Assembly: GCA_019285715.1 (NCBI GenBank)
Contig: CP079108.1
Coordinates: forward strand, 4,355,001-4,419,000
Source of the DNA: Sphingosinicellaceae bacterium
GTDB lineage: Bacteria > Pseudomonadota > Alphaproteobacteria > Sphingomonadales > Sphingomonadaceae
Direction of reading: 5' to 3'
DNA: 64,000 bases
Position 1 is the first letter of the stretch. Each line of letters begins with the position of its first letter. Both the position numbers and the translations under genes were made by a program. The notes below the pieces were generated by a model, which saw nothing but the letters and a program-made list of their open reading frames with translations, did no database searches and was not told where the DNA came from. Below are positions 1 to 9,591 of this stretch, in pieces.

Positions 1-1
1 A

Positions 2-352
2 CTGCTGCGCTGGGGGACCTTGTTCGCCGGCCTCGGCACGCTCGGCATCGCGCTCGGGCACAGCTTCCACACGCTGGTGCTGTCGTACGCGCTGACCAGC
101 CTCGGCTACGGCTTCGCGCGGCCGGGCTTTACCGCCGGCGCGAGCCTCGCGGTCGCCGACAGCGAGCAGGGCGCGGTCGCGGGCGCAGTCACCCAGGTCA
201 ACGGTGCCTGCTTCGTGCTGGCCCCCGCGGTCGGCATCGGGCTGTACCAGTTCGACCATGCGCTGCCGTACTGGCTGGCGGCGGCCGCGCTGGTAGGACT
301 GTTCGCCTACACCTGCCTCAACCGGACGCTGCGGCGCGAGCGGGTCCACTAG
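2..352 (+). CDS. MFS transporter, C-terminal part (truncated by window edge)
   Basis: The reading frame is open from the first bases of the window, so this is the 3' end of a longer gene. About 117 residues are visible. They contain hydrophobic helices separated by short loops and a glycine-rich GYGFARPGFTAGASLAV stretch, and end in a basic tail (LNRTLRRERVH). This fits the last three or four transmembrane helices of a major facilitator superfamily permease in the inner membrane. The substrate cannot be inferred from this part. The next gene starts about 60 bases later on the same strand. Confidence 0.65.
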   Translation: MLRWGTLFAGLGTLGIALGHSFHTLVLSYALTSLGYGFARPGFTAGASLAVADSEQGAVAGAVTQVNGACFVLAPAVGIGLYQFDHALPYWLAAAALVGLFAYTCLNRTLRRERVH

Positions 353-413
353 GCAAGACCGCTGCGCTCCTCCTATTATCGAAAGAAAACATCAGCCTTG
401 GGAGATGCGAACG

Positions 414-2168
414 ATGGCCACCGCCCTGAAGCCTGCCGCCGCCTGGCCCGCCGTGTCGATCGCCGACGCGCACGCGCTGCTGACCGCGCCGGGCCAGCCG
501 TTCGAGATGGTCACGCTCGACATCCGCGGCATCCCGACCCGGACGTGGAAGAACGCCCCGCCGACGCTGCGTGACGTCTTCCTCGGCGGGCGGCTGCATG
601 GCGACCGGATCTTTCTGGTCCACGAGGACGAGCGCGTCAGTTTCGAGACCTTTGCCCGTGCCGCGCTGGCCCTTGCCGCGCGGTTCCAGGCGGACGGGCT
701 GGTCAAGGGCGACCGCGTCGCGGTGGTGATGCGCAACATCCCAGAATGGCCGGTGGCGTTCTTCGCGGCGCAGGTGTGCGGGGCGATCGTCACGCCGCTC
801 AACGCCTGGTGGACCGGTGCCGAGCTCGAATACGGGCTGGCGGACTCGGGCGCCAAGCTGCTCGTCGTCGACGGCGAGCGCCTCGCCCGCCTGACCGAGC
901 ATTTGCCCAACTGCCCCGCGCTGGAGCGCATCTACGTCACCCGTGACGCCGACGAATACAGCGAGACCAGCGCCAACCCGCTGATCTCACGCCTCGAAGC
1001 CGTCATCGGCACCCCGGAAACCTGGGCCGCGCTGCCGCCCGGCGACCTCCCGGCAGTCGAAATTTTGCCTGAGGACGACGCGACGATCTTCTATACCAGC
1101 GGCACCACCGGCAAGCCCAAGGGTGCGCTCGGCACCCACCGCAACATCGTCTCGAACATCATGGCAAGCGCCTTCAGCCAGGCCCGGACCTACGTCCGCC
1201 GCGGCGAAACCCCGCCCGCGCCCGACCCGGCCGCGCCGCAGAAGTCGACCCTCCTCAGCGTGCCGTTCTTCCACGCCACCGGCTGCCACGCCGTCCTGTC
1301 GCCGGCCCTGTTCGCTGGGGTCAAGCTGGTGATGATGCGCAAGTGGGACCCGGAGCGCGCCATGCAGCTGATCGAGCGCGAGCGCATCAGCAGCTGCGGC
1401 GGCGTCCCGACCATCGCCTGGCAGATCATCGAGCACCCGGCCCGCGCCAACTATGACCTGTCGAGCCTGGAGAGCGTCGCTTACGGTGGTGCACCGTCGG
1501 CCCCCGAACTCGTCCGCCAGATCAAGGCGAGCTTCCCGAAGTCGCAGCCCGGCAACGGCTGGGGCATGACCGAGACCTCCGCCACCTTCACCCACCACAT
1601 GGGCGAGGATTACGAGCACCGCCCCGACAGTTGCGGGCCGCCGGTCGCGGTGTGCGACCTGAAGGTCGTCGATCCGCAGGGGAAACCACTGCCGACCGGC
1701 GTGATCGGCGAGTTGTGGGGACGCGGGCCCAACGTCGTGAAGGGCTATTGGAACAAGCCCGAGGCAACCGCGGAGACCTTCACCGACGGCTGGGTCCACA
1801 CCGGCGATCTGGCGCGCCTCGACGACGAGGGTTTCTGCTTCATCATCGACCGCGCCAAGGACATGCTGATCCGCGGCGGCGAGAACATCTACTGCGTCGA
1901 GGTCGAGAACGCCCTCTACGAGCACCCCGCCGTGATGGACGCGGCGATCGTCGCCCGCCCCCACCACAGCCTCGGCGAGGAGCCCGCCGCGATTGTCACC
2001 CTGAAGCCCGGCGCCCACGTCGACGCCGACGAGCTTCGCGCCTTCGTGGCGGCCCGGCTGGCGGCGTTCAAGGTGCCCGTCGAGGTGCGCTTCTGGGACG
2101 GCCCGCTGCCCCGCAACGCCAACGGCAAGATCGTCAAGACCGACCTGCGGAGGCTGTTCCTGCCCTAG
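414..2168 (+). CDS. Class I adenylate-forming enzyme, acyl-CoA synthetase-like
   Basis: The 584-residue protein has the ANL-superfamily signature set: the phosphate loop YTSGTTGKPKG around residue 230, NGWGMTETSATF around 380, the hinge region with HTGDLARLDDEGF and the IDRAKDMLIRGGENIY stretch, and a C-terminal PRNANGKIVK motif with the catalytic lysine. It should activate a carboxylic acid to an acyl-AMP and then to acyl-CoA. The natural acid is unknown; fatty or aromatic acids are possible. The ATG at 414 is preferred over the one at 405, because GGGAG lies 9 bases before 414 but directly abuts 405. It reads in the same direction as the MFS gene fragment. Confidence 0.88.
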   Translation: MATALKPAAAWPAVSIADAHALLTAPGQPFEMVTLDIRGIPTRTWKNAPPTLRDVFLGGRLHGDRIFLVHEDERVSFETFARAALALAARFQADGLVKGDRVAVVMRNIPEWPVAFFAAQVCGAIVTPLNAWWTGAELEYGLADSGAKLLVVDGERLARLTEHLPNCPALERIYVTRDADEYSETSANPLISRLEAVIGTPETWAALPPGDLPAVEILPEDDATIFYTSGTTGKPKGALGTHRNIVSNIMASAFSQARTYVRRGETPPAPDPAAPQKSTLLSVPFFHATGCHAVLSPALFAGVKLVMMRKWDPERAMQLIERERISSCGGVPTIAWQIIEHPARANYDLSSLESVAYGGAPSAPELVRQIKASFPKSQPGNGWGMTETSATFTHHMGEDYEHRPDSCGPPVAVCDLKVVDPQGKPLPTGVIGELWGRGPNVVKGYWNKPEATAETFTDGWVHTGDLARLDDEGFCFIIDRAKDMLIRGGENIYCVEVENALYEHPAVMDAAIVARPHHSLGEEPAAIVTLKPGAHVDADELRAFVAARLAAFKVPVEVRFWDGPLPRNANGKIVKTDLRRLFLP

Positions 2169-2240
2169 TATCGCGTCCGGCCGCGGAACACTCTCATTGC
2201 GGTTACGTTACAGGCCCCTCTAACTTTGGAAGGGTGACGA

Positions 2241-2330
2241 ATGGGCAAGGGTTGCGTGTTGTGGGCGGTCGGCGTGCCGTTGCCGATCATCATTCTGCTG
2301 GCGGTCTTCCATATCTGGCCGTTCGGCTAA
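2241..2330 (+). CDS. 29-residue single-span membrane peptide
   Basis: This short frame begins with ATG after a GGAAGGGTGACGA ribosome-binding region. It encodes a Met-Gly-Lys-Gly-Cys start followed by a continuous hydrophobic segment (LWAVGVPLPIIILLAVFHIW) and ends in Pro-Phe-Gly. The composition fits a single-pass inner-membrane micropeptide. No function can be assigned. It sits between the acyl-CoA synthetase and the convergent catalase-like gene. The good ribosome-binding site and the clean hydrophobic span are the only evidence, so expression is an inference. Confidence 0.5.
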   Translation: MGKGCVLWAVGVPLPIIILLAVFHIWPFG

Positions 2331-2355
2331 GGCGCGCCGGGTTCGGCGGGGCGGC

Positions 2356-3420
2356 TCAGGCCGCCTCGCTGAACGGGCAGCCACTCCGGGTCGAACGCTC
2401 GGTCTGCAGCGCGCCGTAAACCGACCGGCGGGCACGCATGACGCCGCCGAGCGGCTGATGGGCGACCAGGCCGTGCCACGGCGCAAACGCTACCCCGTCG
2501 TCTTCACCGGCTTTTTCAGCGTCCCAGGATGATTGCGGCGGCAAGGTGAGGCGGGCGACGGCGACATACGGGGCCTCGTCCTCGGGCCAGACCTTCGAGG
2601 CGTCCTCGATCGGCATCGTCTCGAGGTCGGTGCACAGCTGGACCCGGATCTCCCATTCACCGCCGTCATGGGCGAAATGGCCGGTCAGGGCCTCGCGGAG
2701 ACCGTCCGGCTTGCCCGACAGGTCGACCCGGGCATCGGTCAGCGCGGTGATGTCCGCCGACACCGGCACCGCCGAGACCTTGGCAATATAGTCGCCGTAG
2801 CGGATCGGCACCTGCGAGTAATAGGTCTCCCCAAGCGGGTTGGTCAGCTTGTGCCCGCCGAGCCCGGTCAGCGTTGAACTCTTCTGCCCGATCGCCTCGA
2901 GCACCGTCTCGATGCCCCGCGCCGTCGCCGAGAAGGCGCGCTTCAAGCCCTCCGCCCGGTCCGTTGTCGCCGCCAGCAACTTCAGACTGCCGAGGAAGGC
3001 CTTGGGCGTCGGCGCGAGAAACGCCGGCCCGTCGACGAGCAGGAAGTCTTGTGTCGCGTCACCGGCATTGCCCGACAGCTGCTCGCCGGTGACGCCCAGA
3101 ACCTTGATCGCAAGACCGCGCGGCGTCGAGATGTGGTCGTCGAGCAGGTCGCCGGGCGACGTCGAGACGCGGACCTTGGCGGCATAAGTGGCGGGCGTCG
3201 CGAACAGCCCCTGCGCAAGTTCGGGCGGCAGGCCGAGCACGGTCAGCGTACCGTCGAGCAGGGCGTGAGCCTTGGCATGGACGGCGCGGATGGCGCGGCC
3301 CTCGTCCTTGAAGGTCGTCGCGCTGATCGTCTTCATCGTGTCGATGATCGCGGCGAAGGTCTCGGCCTCGTCCGGTTCGGGCTGCTCGACGGAGGGCGTG
3401 TAGCGGACGGGAACGGGCAT
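2356..3420 (-). CDS. Catalase-fold heme protein (catalase-related peroxidase family)
   Basis: The 354-residue product carries a compact catalase-like core. The segment STSPGDLLDDHISTPRGLAIKVLGV matches the conserved region of small catalase-family proteins, and later it has KLTNPLGETYYSQVPIRYGDYIAKV. It is shorter than a classical monofunctional catalase (about 480 residues), as expected for the SrpA-like group, which has peroxidase rather than strong catalase activity. It probably binds heme and removes organic or hydrogen peroxide. The start at 3420 is chosen because GGAG lies 6 bases upstream; an in-frame ATG at 3447 has no such site. It is transcribed divergently from the next gene. Confidence 0.8.
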   Translation of the reverse strand: MPVPVRYTPSVEQPEPDEAETFAAIIDTMKTISATTFKDEGRAIRAVHAKAHALLDGTLTVLGLPPELAQGLFATPATYAAKVRVSTSPGDLLDDHISTPRGLAIKVLGVTGEQLSGNAGDATQDFLLVDGPAFLAPTPKAFLGSLKLLAATTDRAEGLKRAFSATARGIETVLEAIGQKSSTLTGLGGHKLTNPLGETYYSQVPIRYGDYIAKVSAVPVSADITALTDARVDLSGKPDGLREALTGHFAHDGGEWEIRVQLCTDLETMPIEDASKVWPEDEAPYVAVARLTLPPQSSWDAEKAGEDDGVAFAPWHGLVAHQPLGGVMRARRSVYGALQTERSTRSGCPFSEAA

Positions 3421-3527
3421 CAAGATCTCCGGTGCGGCTCTGGTCAACCGAAGCCCCGGACAAGGGTTCCGCGTGTCGCGCCGGTGACGCCTTCCACCCG
3501 GACGCCTCCGACTGTATGGCGCGGGAT

Positions 3528-4127
3528 ATGGCCGACATCCCCGAGACTCCCGCCGCCAAGCGCCGCCGCCTGCGCTGGATCAGCTTTGCCGAGCTGATCG
3601 GCGTGCTCGCCCTGGTGATCTCCGCCGCCGGCTATTGGGATTCGCACCGCGAGCGCGAGCGCAGCGAGTCCGCCAAGCCGGTTCCCGCGGCACCGCTGCT
3701 GCTGACCGGCAGCGCCGACGCTGCCCGCACGACGCTGAGCCTCAAGCCCGCGCACGGCGATGCCGTCGTCCAGACCCAGACCCTGTTCTTCCCCACGACT
3801 GTTCGCGCCGACACCGTCGACACCACCGGCAACGCCCGGATCGAGGCGGGCTGGATCGAGGACGGCGTCCGCAAAGCCGTGCCGAGTGCGCGTGACGCCC
3901 ATCCGCCGCGCCTGCCGGTCGGTATCGTCACCGAGTTCGTCGATGGCGGCACGACCCGCCGCGACGCCGCGATCTACGATGTCGGCTATGCGCTCCGGGA
4001 ACGCCTGCTGCGCGGCCGCGCCGTCGAGCTCGAGGGCATCACGCTGGTCCGCCGCCTACCCGCAGCCGGGCTCAAGGCGGCGGTCGATGCGCGCTGGTCG
4101 GCAGCGACGGCCACGAAATCCGGCTAG
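3528..4127 (+). CDS. Hypothetical protein with one N-terminal membrane anchor
   Basis: The protein has about 199 residues. It begins with a basic stretch (KRRRLRW) followed by one hydrophobic helix (ISFAELIGVLALVISAAGYW), which predicts a cytoplasmic N-terminus and a periplasmic C-terminal domain of about 150 residues. That domain is rich in charged residues and beta-type alternation (LLLTGSADAARTTLSLKP), with no family motif I recognise. The ATG at 3528 is preferred; an in-frame ATG lies at 3516 and another at 3432. It is divergent from the catalase-like gene. No function is assigned. Confidence 0.6.
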   Translation: MADIPETPAAKRRRLRWISFAELIGVLALVISAAGYWDSHRERERSESAKPVPAAPLLLTGSADAARTTLSLKPAHGDAVVQTQTLFFPTTVRADTVDTTGNARIEAGWIEDGVRKAVPSARDAHPPRLPVGIVTEFVDGGTTRRDAAIYDVGYALRERLLRGRAVELEGITLVRRLPAAGLKAAVDARWSAATATKSG

Positions 4128-4157
4128 ATTGCGTTGCTGATGGGCCCAGGTGATCGA

Positions 4158-4188
4158 TGTCATCCCGGGCTTGACCCGGGACCCAGCT
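4158..4188. repeat. REP-like palindromic repeat, single copy
   Basis: A short imperfect palindrome (CCCGGG-CTTGA-CCCGGG core, flanked by TGTCAT and ACCCAGCT) lies in the intergenic gap. Its flanks match those of the inverted pair at 41971-42062, so both probably belong to one dispersed extragenic repeat family that is common in alphaproteobacteria. Confidence 0.6.
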
Positions 4189-4284
4189 AACCACGGATAG
4201 GCTGGATATTTTCATCCACTGGCACCTCGGCGTTTACATGGCCGGATTGACGGTGATCTGCCTCTGCGTTTCGAGAGCTATGAG

Positions 4285-4614
4285 GTGAGCATCGCCCTGG
4301 CTACCGAGAATCATTCCGCTCTGGCGTGCGTCCCGACGTGGATCGCGGGATCGGCCGCTCTCGCGCTGGCTATTCTGACCCTGATCTGGCGAAGTCGCCG
4401 TGAGTACGGCCGACCGGCATCCGCTGAAATGATCGCCGCCCTACGCCGGCGGATTCCAGCTGAGCGCTGGGAGCCCGTCGCCGAGCAAGCTGCCGAACGT
4501 CGGCGGTACTCTCCACGTGACCCGGCAACGAATAGTGAGATCCTAGGGTGGCTCGACCTGGCCATAATCACCGAGACGCGGGTGCTGTCGCTGACCCCGG
4601 AGGAGGTGCGGTGA
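4285..4614 (+). CDS. Small hypothetical protein with one predicted membrane helix
   Basis: A GTG-initiated frame of 109 codons. The predicted product has one hydrophobic segment near residues 16-36 (PTWIAGSAALALAILTLIW) followed by an Arg/Glu-rich soluble part. The ribosome-binding region is weak and no family is recognised. The hydrophobic segment and the convergent arrangement with the autotransporter terminator are compatible with a real gene, but codon bias is only modest evidence here. It could be a chance frame. Confidence 0.35.
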   Translation: MSIALATENHSALACVPTWIAGSAALALAILTLIWRSRREYGRPASAEMIAALRRRIPAERWEPVAEQAAERRRYSPRDPATNSEILGWLDLAIITETRVLSLTPEEVR

Positions 4615-4813
4615 TCGCCGCCTAAGCGCGCAGTACCAGACTTGGCAATCCGCGCCCCCACGCCGCTGCCAAGTTCGGTGCGGCTGCCAATTCCACTAAC
4701 GCAGATCAGTTTGCTCCCGCCGTCCGGGATACCGCCGCCCGAGGTACGGCATCGCTCACATCGTCGCCCAGCGCTGCCGCCGCATGTTCAAACAGCCCAA
4801 GCCCCCTAAGAAA

Positions 4814-4837
4814 GGGCCGCCTCCGAAGAAGCGGCCC
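4814..4837 (-). terminator. Rho-independent terminator of the autotransporter gene
   Basis: Read on the minus strand, GGGCCGC pairs with GCGGCCC across a 10-base loop and is followed by TTTCTT. It sits 24 bases beyond the stop codon at 4861, the right position to end that transcript. Confidence 0.75.
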
Positions 4838-4860
4838 CAATCCGGTTTTGTAGGAGAGAC

Positions 4861-7800
4861 TTACTGCGGTGTGCAGGGGCTGTTTGCGGGTGCCGACGCC
4901 CCCCCGAAGGTGATTTGCACACGGCGGTTCTGTGGCTCGCGAACACCATCGGCGGTATCGACGAGCGGACGGCTCTCGCCAAAGGCTTCGGTCGTCATCG
5001 AACCGTCGGGCACGCCCTTGGTCGCCATATAGGTCTTCACCGCGTCGGCACGACGCTGCGAGAGACCGACATTGTAATCTGGCGAACCCGACTTGTCGGC
5101 GTGGCCCGCAAGCTGGACGGTGGTCTGGCCGGTCGCGGTATATTGCTCCGCGGCACGATCGAGGACTGCAGCTGCTTCAGGCGTGATCACCGACTTGTCC
5201 CAATCGAAGAAGACCAGAAACGGTCCAGGGGTCACCGCGGCAGGCGGGCAGGGCGGCAACGGTGCCGGCGCCACGGGCGCAGGCGGCGGCGGTGGCGCCG
5301 CCATCGGAGCCGCCGCGGCGGCATGGCCGCCGAGCGCGAGCCGGAACCCGGCCGAGACGCCGCTGCTGCGGGTATCCTTGCGGAACGTGCCCTCGTAACC
5401 GACGAACACCGACGAACCCGGACTGATCCCATAACTCACCCCGGCATCGACATCGCCTTCCGACCGGCCGGGACGCACACCGGCGACGGTGAACTCCGTT
5501 GTCGGATCGCCGTTGAAGTAGGCCGAGACGTTGCGGTAGTGGTTCTTCACGTCATAGCGGTAAGCGAGGCGTGCGTAAGGCGAGAAACCAAGGCTGGTCT
5601 TCGAGCCAAGGTCCACGCCAGCCATCGCGTCGCTTCGTCTCGCGTTGATCGATGCGACGGTCAGATTGAGCGCACCGGCCCCGGTCTCGGTGAAGCTGTT
5701 CACCCTGCCACGGCTGAAGTCGAACCCGACGAACGGCCGCAACGTGATGCTGCCCATATCGGCGTTGTAACCGACGGTTCCCATCACCTTCCACAGATGC
5801 CCGTTGAAGCGAGCGTCGGTGTCACTCGCGATAGTCGCGACGTTGATAGACTTCGACGCGTTGAACTTGCCGTGCGAATACATGCCCTGCAGGTCGAAAT
5901 CGATCGAGCCCATCGCATAGTCGAGATAGGCACCGGCCTGCCAGCTGTTCGCCTTGCCGCGGCTGTTGCCGAGAGCATAGTCGAGCTTGTCGTGCGACCA
6001 GCCGCCAGCAACCCCGAACACTGCCGGACCAGTCCGGTAATCTATGCCGAGCGCGCCGCCATAGGTGTCCTGGTCGGTGCCGTATTCGAAGTTACGGTCG
6101 CGGCCTTTGCCCCACTGGCCGTAGCCACGGCCCCAGACACTGGCGCCGTCCCCGGTGTTCGGCGTGGCATGCATCTGCAGTGCAACCTGGCGGGTGAACA
6201 GCTCGCTCTGGTTGAGCAATGCGGTGGCATAAGCGCCGTACGGCTCAGGGCTGACCTGGTCGAAGAACGACTGGGCCTGCGAGCCGGTCATGTTGTCGAC
6301 GGCGATGACCGCGGTCGCCGCACCACCGGTCGCGCCGGCGACGAGACCCTGGAAGCCGTTCGCGACCGCGATCTGGTTAGGCGTCGCCGAGGCACCTATG
6401 CCGACCGCATAGTTGGTCCGCGATACCTGTAGCCGGTAGACCTGGTCAGTACCGGCCAGCGTCACAATCCCCACCGGCGTCAGTGTGATGAACGGCGACA
6501 CGACATTGCCGGTGACCGACGCGAATCCCCCGGTGATACCGCCCGAGGCATTGATGATATCGTAGGTGCTGCCTGCGACGTAGAGGCCGCCCGAGCGATT
6601 CACCGACAAGATGCCGTCGAGGGTCGCCGTGCCGGGTCCTCCGGTCACCAAGATCTGCGAATAGCCGGTGCCCGACGTCGCGGTCGGGCTGAGGCTGATC
6701 GCCAGCGTCCCGGCCGCCGTCTGGGCGAATGCGCCATTGATATTGAGGATGCCCGCGGCGCCATTGCCCGGAGCGACCGTGCCGCTGTTGGTCAAGGTGC
6801 CGACGACCGTACCGGTGCCCGACAGCGTGCCAGCGTTGGCAATGTTGCCGGTTATCGTGCCATTCACCTGGGTGATCGATCCGCTGGCGCCGACGACGTC
6901 GCTGGTCAGGCTGCCCGCCGTGCCGACACTCAGCGTCGCGCCACTCGCGACCGACGTGCCGGTCGTCGCGGCAAGAATGCCGTCGAGCTCGAGCATACCG
7001 CCATTGACACCGAGCGCACCGACGGTGCTGAGACCACTTGTGCTGGTCAGCGTCAGCGTTCCGGTACCGATCTTGTTGACGTCGATCGGATCGAAATCAC
7101 CGGCGAACGTCGTCGACGTGTTGTCCGCACCGATATTCAGGACCGAGCCGGTATTTCCGCTCACTTCACCGGTGCCGCTGAGGCTGCCGATAGTGTTGGT
7201 GGCGGTCTGGATATTGAGGACACCGTCGACCGTGAACGCCGAGGCCCCGCTGAGCGCGGTATCGGAGAAGCTGAAGAGTGAGCTGCCAACATCGATCGTG
7301 GTCGGTCCGGCGTAGGTGTTCGCTCCACTGAAGCCAACCACCGCGTTGTCGACGACTTTTACACCGCCAGTGCCGGACATGTTGCCCGCGTAGGTGGCGA
7401 AAGCACCGGTAAAGTCGACTTCGGCATTGTTGACGATATCGCCTTGCAGTCCGACGCCGGCGTCGCCCTTGAGAATGCCCGCCGAAACGGTCGTACCGCC
7501 GGTGTAATCGTTCAAGCCGGTCAAGGTGAGCATCGACGCGCCGGTCTTGGTCAGCGCGCCCGCGCCAGTGATGATACCGCTCGCTGTCGTGTCGGCGTCG
7601 GTCTGGAAGGTGCCTCCGCCGGCGTTGAGGGTGACCGCGTTGGCCAGCGTCGTCGCACCCGTGGTCTGCAGCGTGCCGCCATCGAAGGCGATCGGACCGG
7701 TGCCGATGTTGGCCTCGGAGGCGATTGCAACAGCGCCGCCGTTCAGGTTTGTCGTGCCGGTAAAGCCGGTGTTGGTGCCGGTCAGCGTCAGGATGCCGAC

Positions 7801-9567
7801 GTCTGCCTTGGTCACCGCTCCGGTTCCCGTGAGCATGCCGGCATAGGTGCCGTCGACGGGCTGCGTGAACAGCAGCGTCCCTGCCGCGTTGACCAGCACA
7901 TCGCCCTGGATCGAGGTCGTGTTGCCCTCGAGCGTGCCCGCGTCGACCGTCGTGCCACCGCTGTAGCTGTTCGCGCCGGTGAGGGTGAAAATGCCGGTAC
8001 CTGCCTTGGTCAGGCCTCCGACACCGGAAATCACGCCGGCATATGCGGTGTCGGTCGCATCACCGGTGGTGAGGCCGGCATTGAGCACGACCGTGCCGCC
8101 GTTGCCTGATAGGCTCCCGATCGTCTCGGCATCGTCGACCTGAAGCGTGCCCGCCGTCGTGTCAGTCGCGTTGACGATCACCGCCGCCGTGTCGTCGATC
8201 GCCGCGCCACCCGCCAGCACGAGCGTGCCGTCGGTCACGGTCGCGGACCCGGTGAAGGTGTTCGCACCGGAGAGGGTCAGGATGTCCGTGCCGATCTTTT
8301 CGATGCCGTTTGCGCCCGAGATGACGCCGCCAAAAGCACCGCTGTTAATGACGAGATTGCCACCCGACAGCGTGACATTTCCCTTGCCGCCGTAGAACAC
8401 GCCGTCATTGAGCGCGCCGATCGTCTCGGTGGTCGCGACGTCGAGCGTGCCGCCATTCGAAAGCTGGACCTCGCCGGTGTCCGACAGAGCCGACCCACCG
8501 GTCACGATAAGGGTGCCGCCGTCGATATAAGTGCCACCCGTCGTCGTATTAACGCCTGAAAAGGTTGTCGTGCCCGCTCCGCCGAAACCCACATAGGTCA
8601 CGCCAGTGCCCGACATGTTGCCGGCGTAGGTACCGGTCGTGGTGTTGTCGAAATAAAGACCGCCGTCTCCAACAGGTCCGGCGTTGTTGACGATGGTGTT
8701 CGTCCCGAGGTTCGAAGCGTCCGTCGTCTGGAAGAAGCCGCTATTAAGGTTGATGCCATTGGCGAACACGATCGGTGCATTGACCAACCACGTGTTGCCG
8801 ACCGCTGCATTGACGTTGAGTACGCTGAAGTTGGTAACCGCACCGAGGGTACCGCCAGCAGCACCCAAGTTGAGCGTGTTGAGGCTGCCTGCGTCCGCAG
8901 TCAGCGTGCCCGTGGGAAATTGCGCACTGCCGTCCGCATTGAAAACATTGGTCGCGCCGCCGCCGAGGTCGACATTGCCGGTCAACGTGCCGGTGTTGGT
9001 GACAACGTCGTTACCTGCACCGAGCACGATGTCGCCGGTGAAATCGCCGCTGTTCGTAATCGTCGTGTTACCCGTCGAGGACAGGTTGCCGACGATACTG
9101 CCGGTGTTGGTGACGTTGAGCGCCCCGCCCGACGTGATGTTGCCGGTGATGCCCCCTGGTGTGGCGTTATAGTTATTCAGCGTGTTGACCTGCGTATCCG
9201 TCGCCGGGCCGAAGACGATGTCGCCGGTGATGATCCCCGTCGCGGTCGTGGCGTTCGTAATGGTACTACCACCGCCGGTCGAAACAGCGACCCCAGCAAC
9301 AGTAATCGTGCCCTCGTTATTGATCGCACTCCCGGTGCCGGCAGACAACGTACCGCCAACGATCGTGTTGGGAATGATGCTGACCGTCAGGCCATTGACC
9401 GCCGATCCATTGTAACCGTCGGGGTCAGCTGTTGAACATGTAACGGTTGTTCCGGATGCATCAGGGAGGCAATCCGCGAGCGCCGCGTTAGGAGAGGCGA
9501 ATGCACCGATTCCCGCAAAGGTCGCGCCAAGCAACAACCGTTGCCGCGTCGAAAGCTGCTTAACCAT
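4861..9567 (-). CDS. Autotransporter with beta-helix passenger and C-terminal OmpA-like domain
   Basis: The 1568-residue protein starts with a signal peptide of about 31 residues ending in AALA. Residues 32 to about 1130 form a Gly/Thr/Asn/Ser-rich passenger with at least five autotransporter-associated repeats of the type LTLTGANTYTGGTTV, typical of a right-handed beta-helix. From about residue 1139 (ASVWGRGYGQWGKG) to 1415 lies an autotransporter beta-barrel. A proline-rich linker follows (about 1422-1446). The last 120 residues are an OmpA-type peptidoglycan-binding domain (FFDWDKSVIT, AGHADKSGSPDYNVGLSQRR, NRRVQITF). Autotransporter barrels normally end the protein, so the extra OmpA domain is unusual; it would place a wall anchor on the periplasmic side. 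A promoter lies just upstream and a terminator just downstream. Confidence 0.9.
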   Translation of the reverse strand: MVKQLSTRQRLLLGATFAGIGAFASPNAALADCLPDASGTTVTCSTADPDGYNGSAVNGLTVSIIPNTIVGGTLSAGTGSAINNEGTITVAGVAVSTGGGSTITNATTATGIITGDIVFGPATDTQVNTLNNYNATPGGITGNITSGGALNVTNTGSIVGNLSSTGNTTITNSGDFTGDIVLGAGNDVVTNTGTLTGNVDLGGGATNVFNADGSAQFPTGTLTADAGSLNTLNLGAAGGTLGAVTNFSVLNVNAAVGNTWLVNAPIVFANGINLNSGFFQTTDASNLGTNTIVNNAGPVGDGGLYFDNTTTGTYAGNMSGTGVTYVGFGGAGTTTFSGVNTTTGGTYIDGGTLIVTGGSALSDTGEVQLSNGGTLDVATTETIGALNDGVFYGGKGNVTLSGGNLVINSGAFGGVISGANGIEKIGTDILTLSGANTFTGSATVTDGTLVLAGGAAIDDTAAVIVNATDTTAGTLQVDDAETIGSLSGNGGTVVLNAGLTTGDATDTAYAGVISGVGGLTKAGTGIFTLTGANSYSGGTTVDAGTLEGNTTSIQGDVLVNAAGTLLFTQPVDGTYAGMLTGTGAVTKADVGILTLTGTNTGFTGTTNLNGGAVAIASEANIGTGPIAFDGGTLQTTGATTLANAVTLNAGGGTFQTDADTTASGIITGAGALTKTGASMLTLTGLNDYTGGTTVSAGILKGDAGVGLQGDIVNNAEVDFTGAFATYAGNMSGTGGVKVVDNAVVGFSGANTYAGPTTIDVGSSLFSFSDTALSGASAFTVDGVLNIQTATNTIGSLSGTGEVSGNTGSVLNIGADNTSTTFAGDFDPIDVNKIGTGTLTLTSTSGLSTVGALGVNGGMLELDGILAATTGTSVASGATLSVGTAGSLTSDVVGASGSITQVNGTITGNIANAGTLSGTGTVVGTLTNSGTVAPGNGAAGILNINGAFAQTAAGTLAISLSPTATSGTGYSQILVTGGPGTATLDGILSVNRSGGLYVAGSTYDIINASGGITGGFASVTGNVVSPFITLTPVGIVTLAGTDQVYRLQVSRTNYAVGIGASATPNQIAVANGFQGLVAGATGGAATAVIAVDNMTGSQAQSFFDQVSPEPYGAYATALLNQSELFTRQVALQMHATPNTGDGASVWGRGYGQWGKGRDRNFEYGTDQDTYGGALGIDYRTGPAVFGVAGGWSHDKLDYALGNSRGKANSWQAGAYLDYAMGSIDFDLQGMYSHGKFNASKSINVATIASDTDARFNGHLWKVMGTVGYNADMGSITLRPFVGFDFSRGRVNSFTETGAGALNLTVASINARRSDAMAGVDLGSKTSLGFSPYARLAYRYDVKNHYRNVSAYFNGDPTTEFTVAGVRPGRSEGDVDAGVSYGISPGSSVFVGYEGTFRKDTRSSGVSAGFRLALGGHAAAAAPMAAPPPPPAPVAPAPLPPCPPAAVTPGPFLVFFDWDKSVITPEAAAVLDRAAEQYTATGQTTVQLAGHADKSGSPDYNVGLSQRRADAVKTYMATKGVPDGSMTTEAFGESRPLVDTADGVREPQNRRVQITFGGASAPANSPCTPQ

Positions 9568-9591
9568 TTGATCCGCTCCCCTTTTTAGTAA

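Noticed and set aside
4915-6432. Plus-strand frame of about 500 codons opposite the autotransporter barrel
   Set aside because: The minus-strand gene has signal peptide, barrel and OmpA domain. The opposite frame has no recognisable motif and is Arg/Gly-rich.
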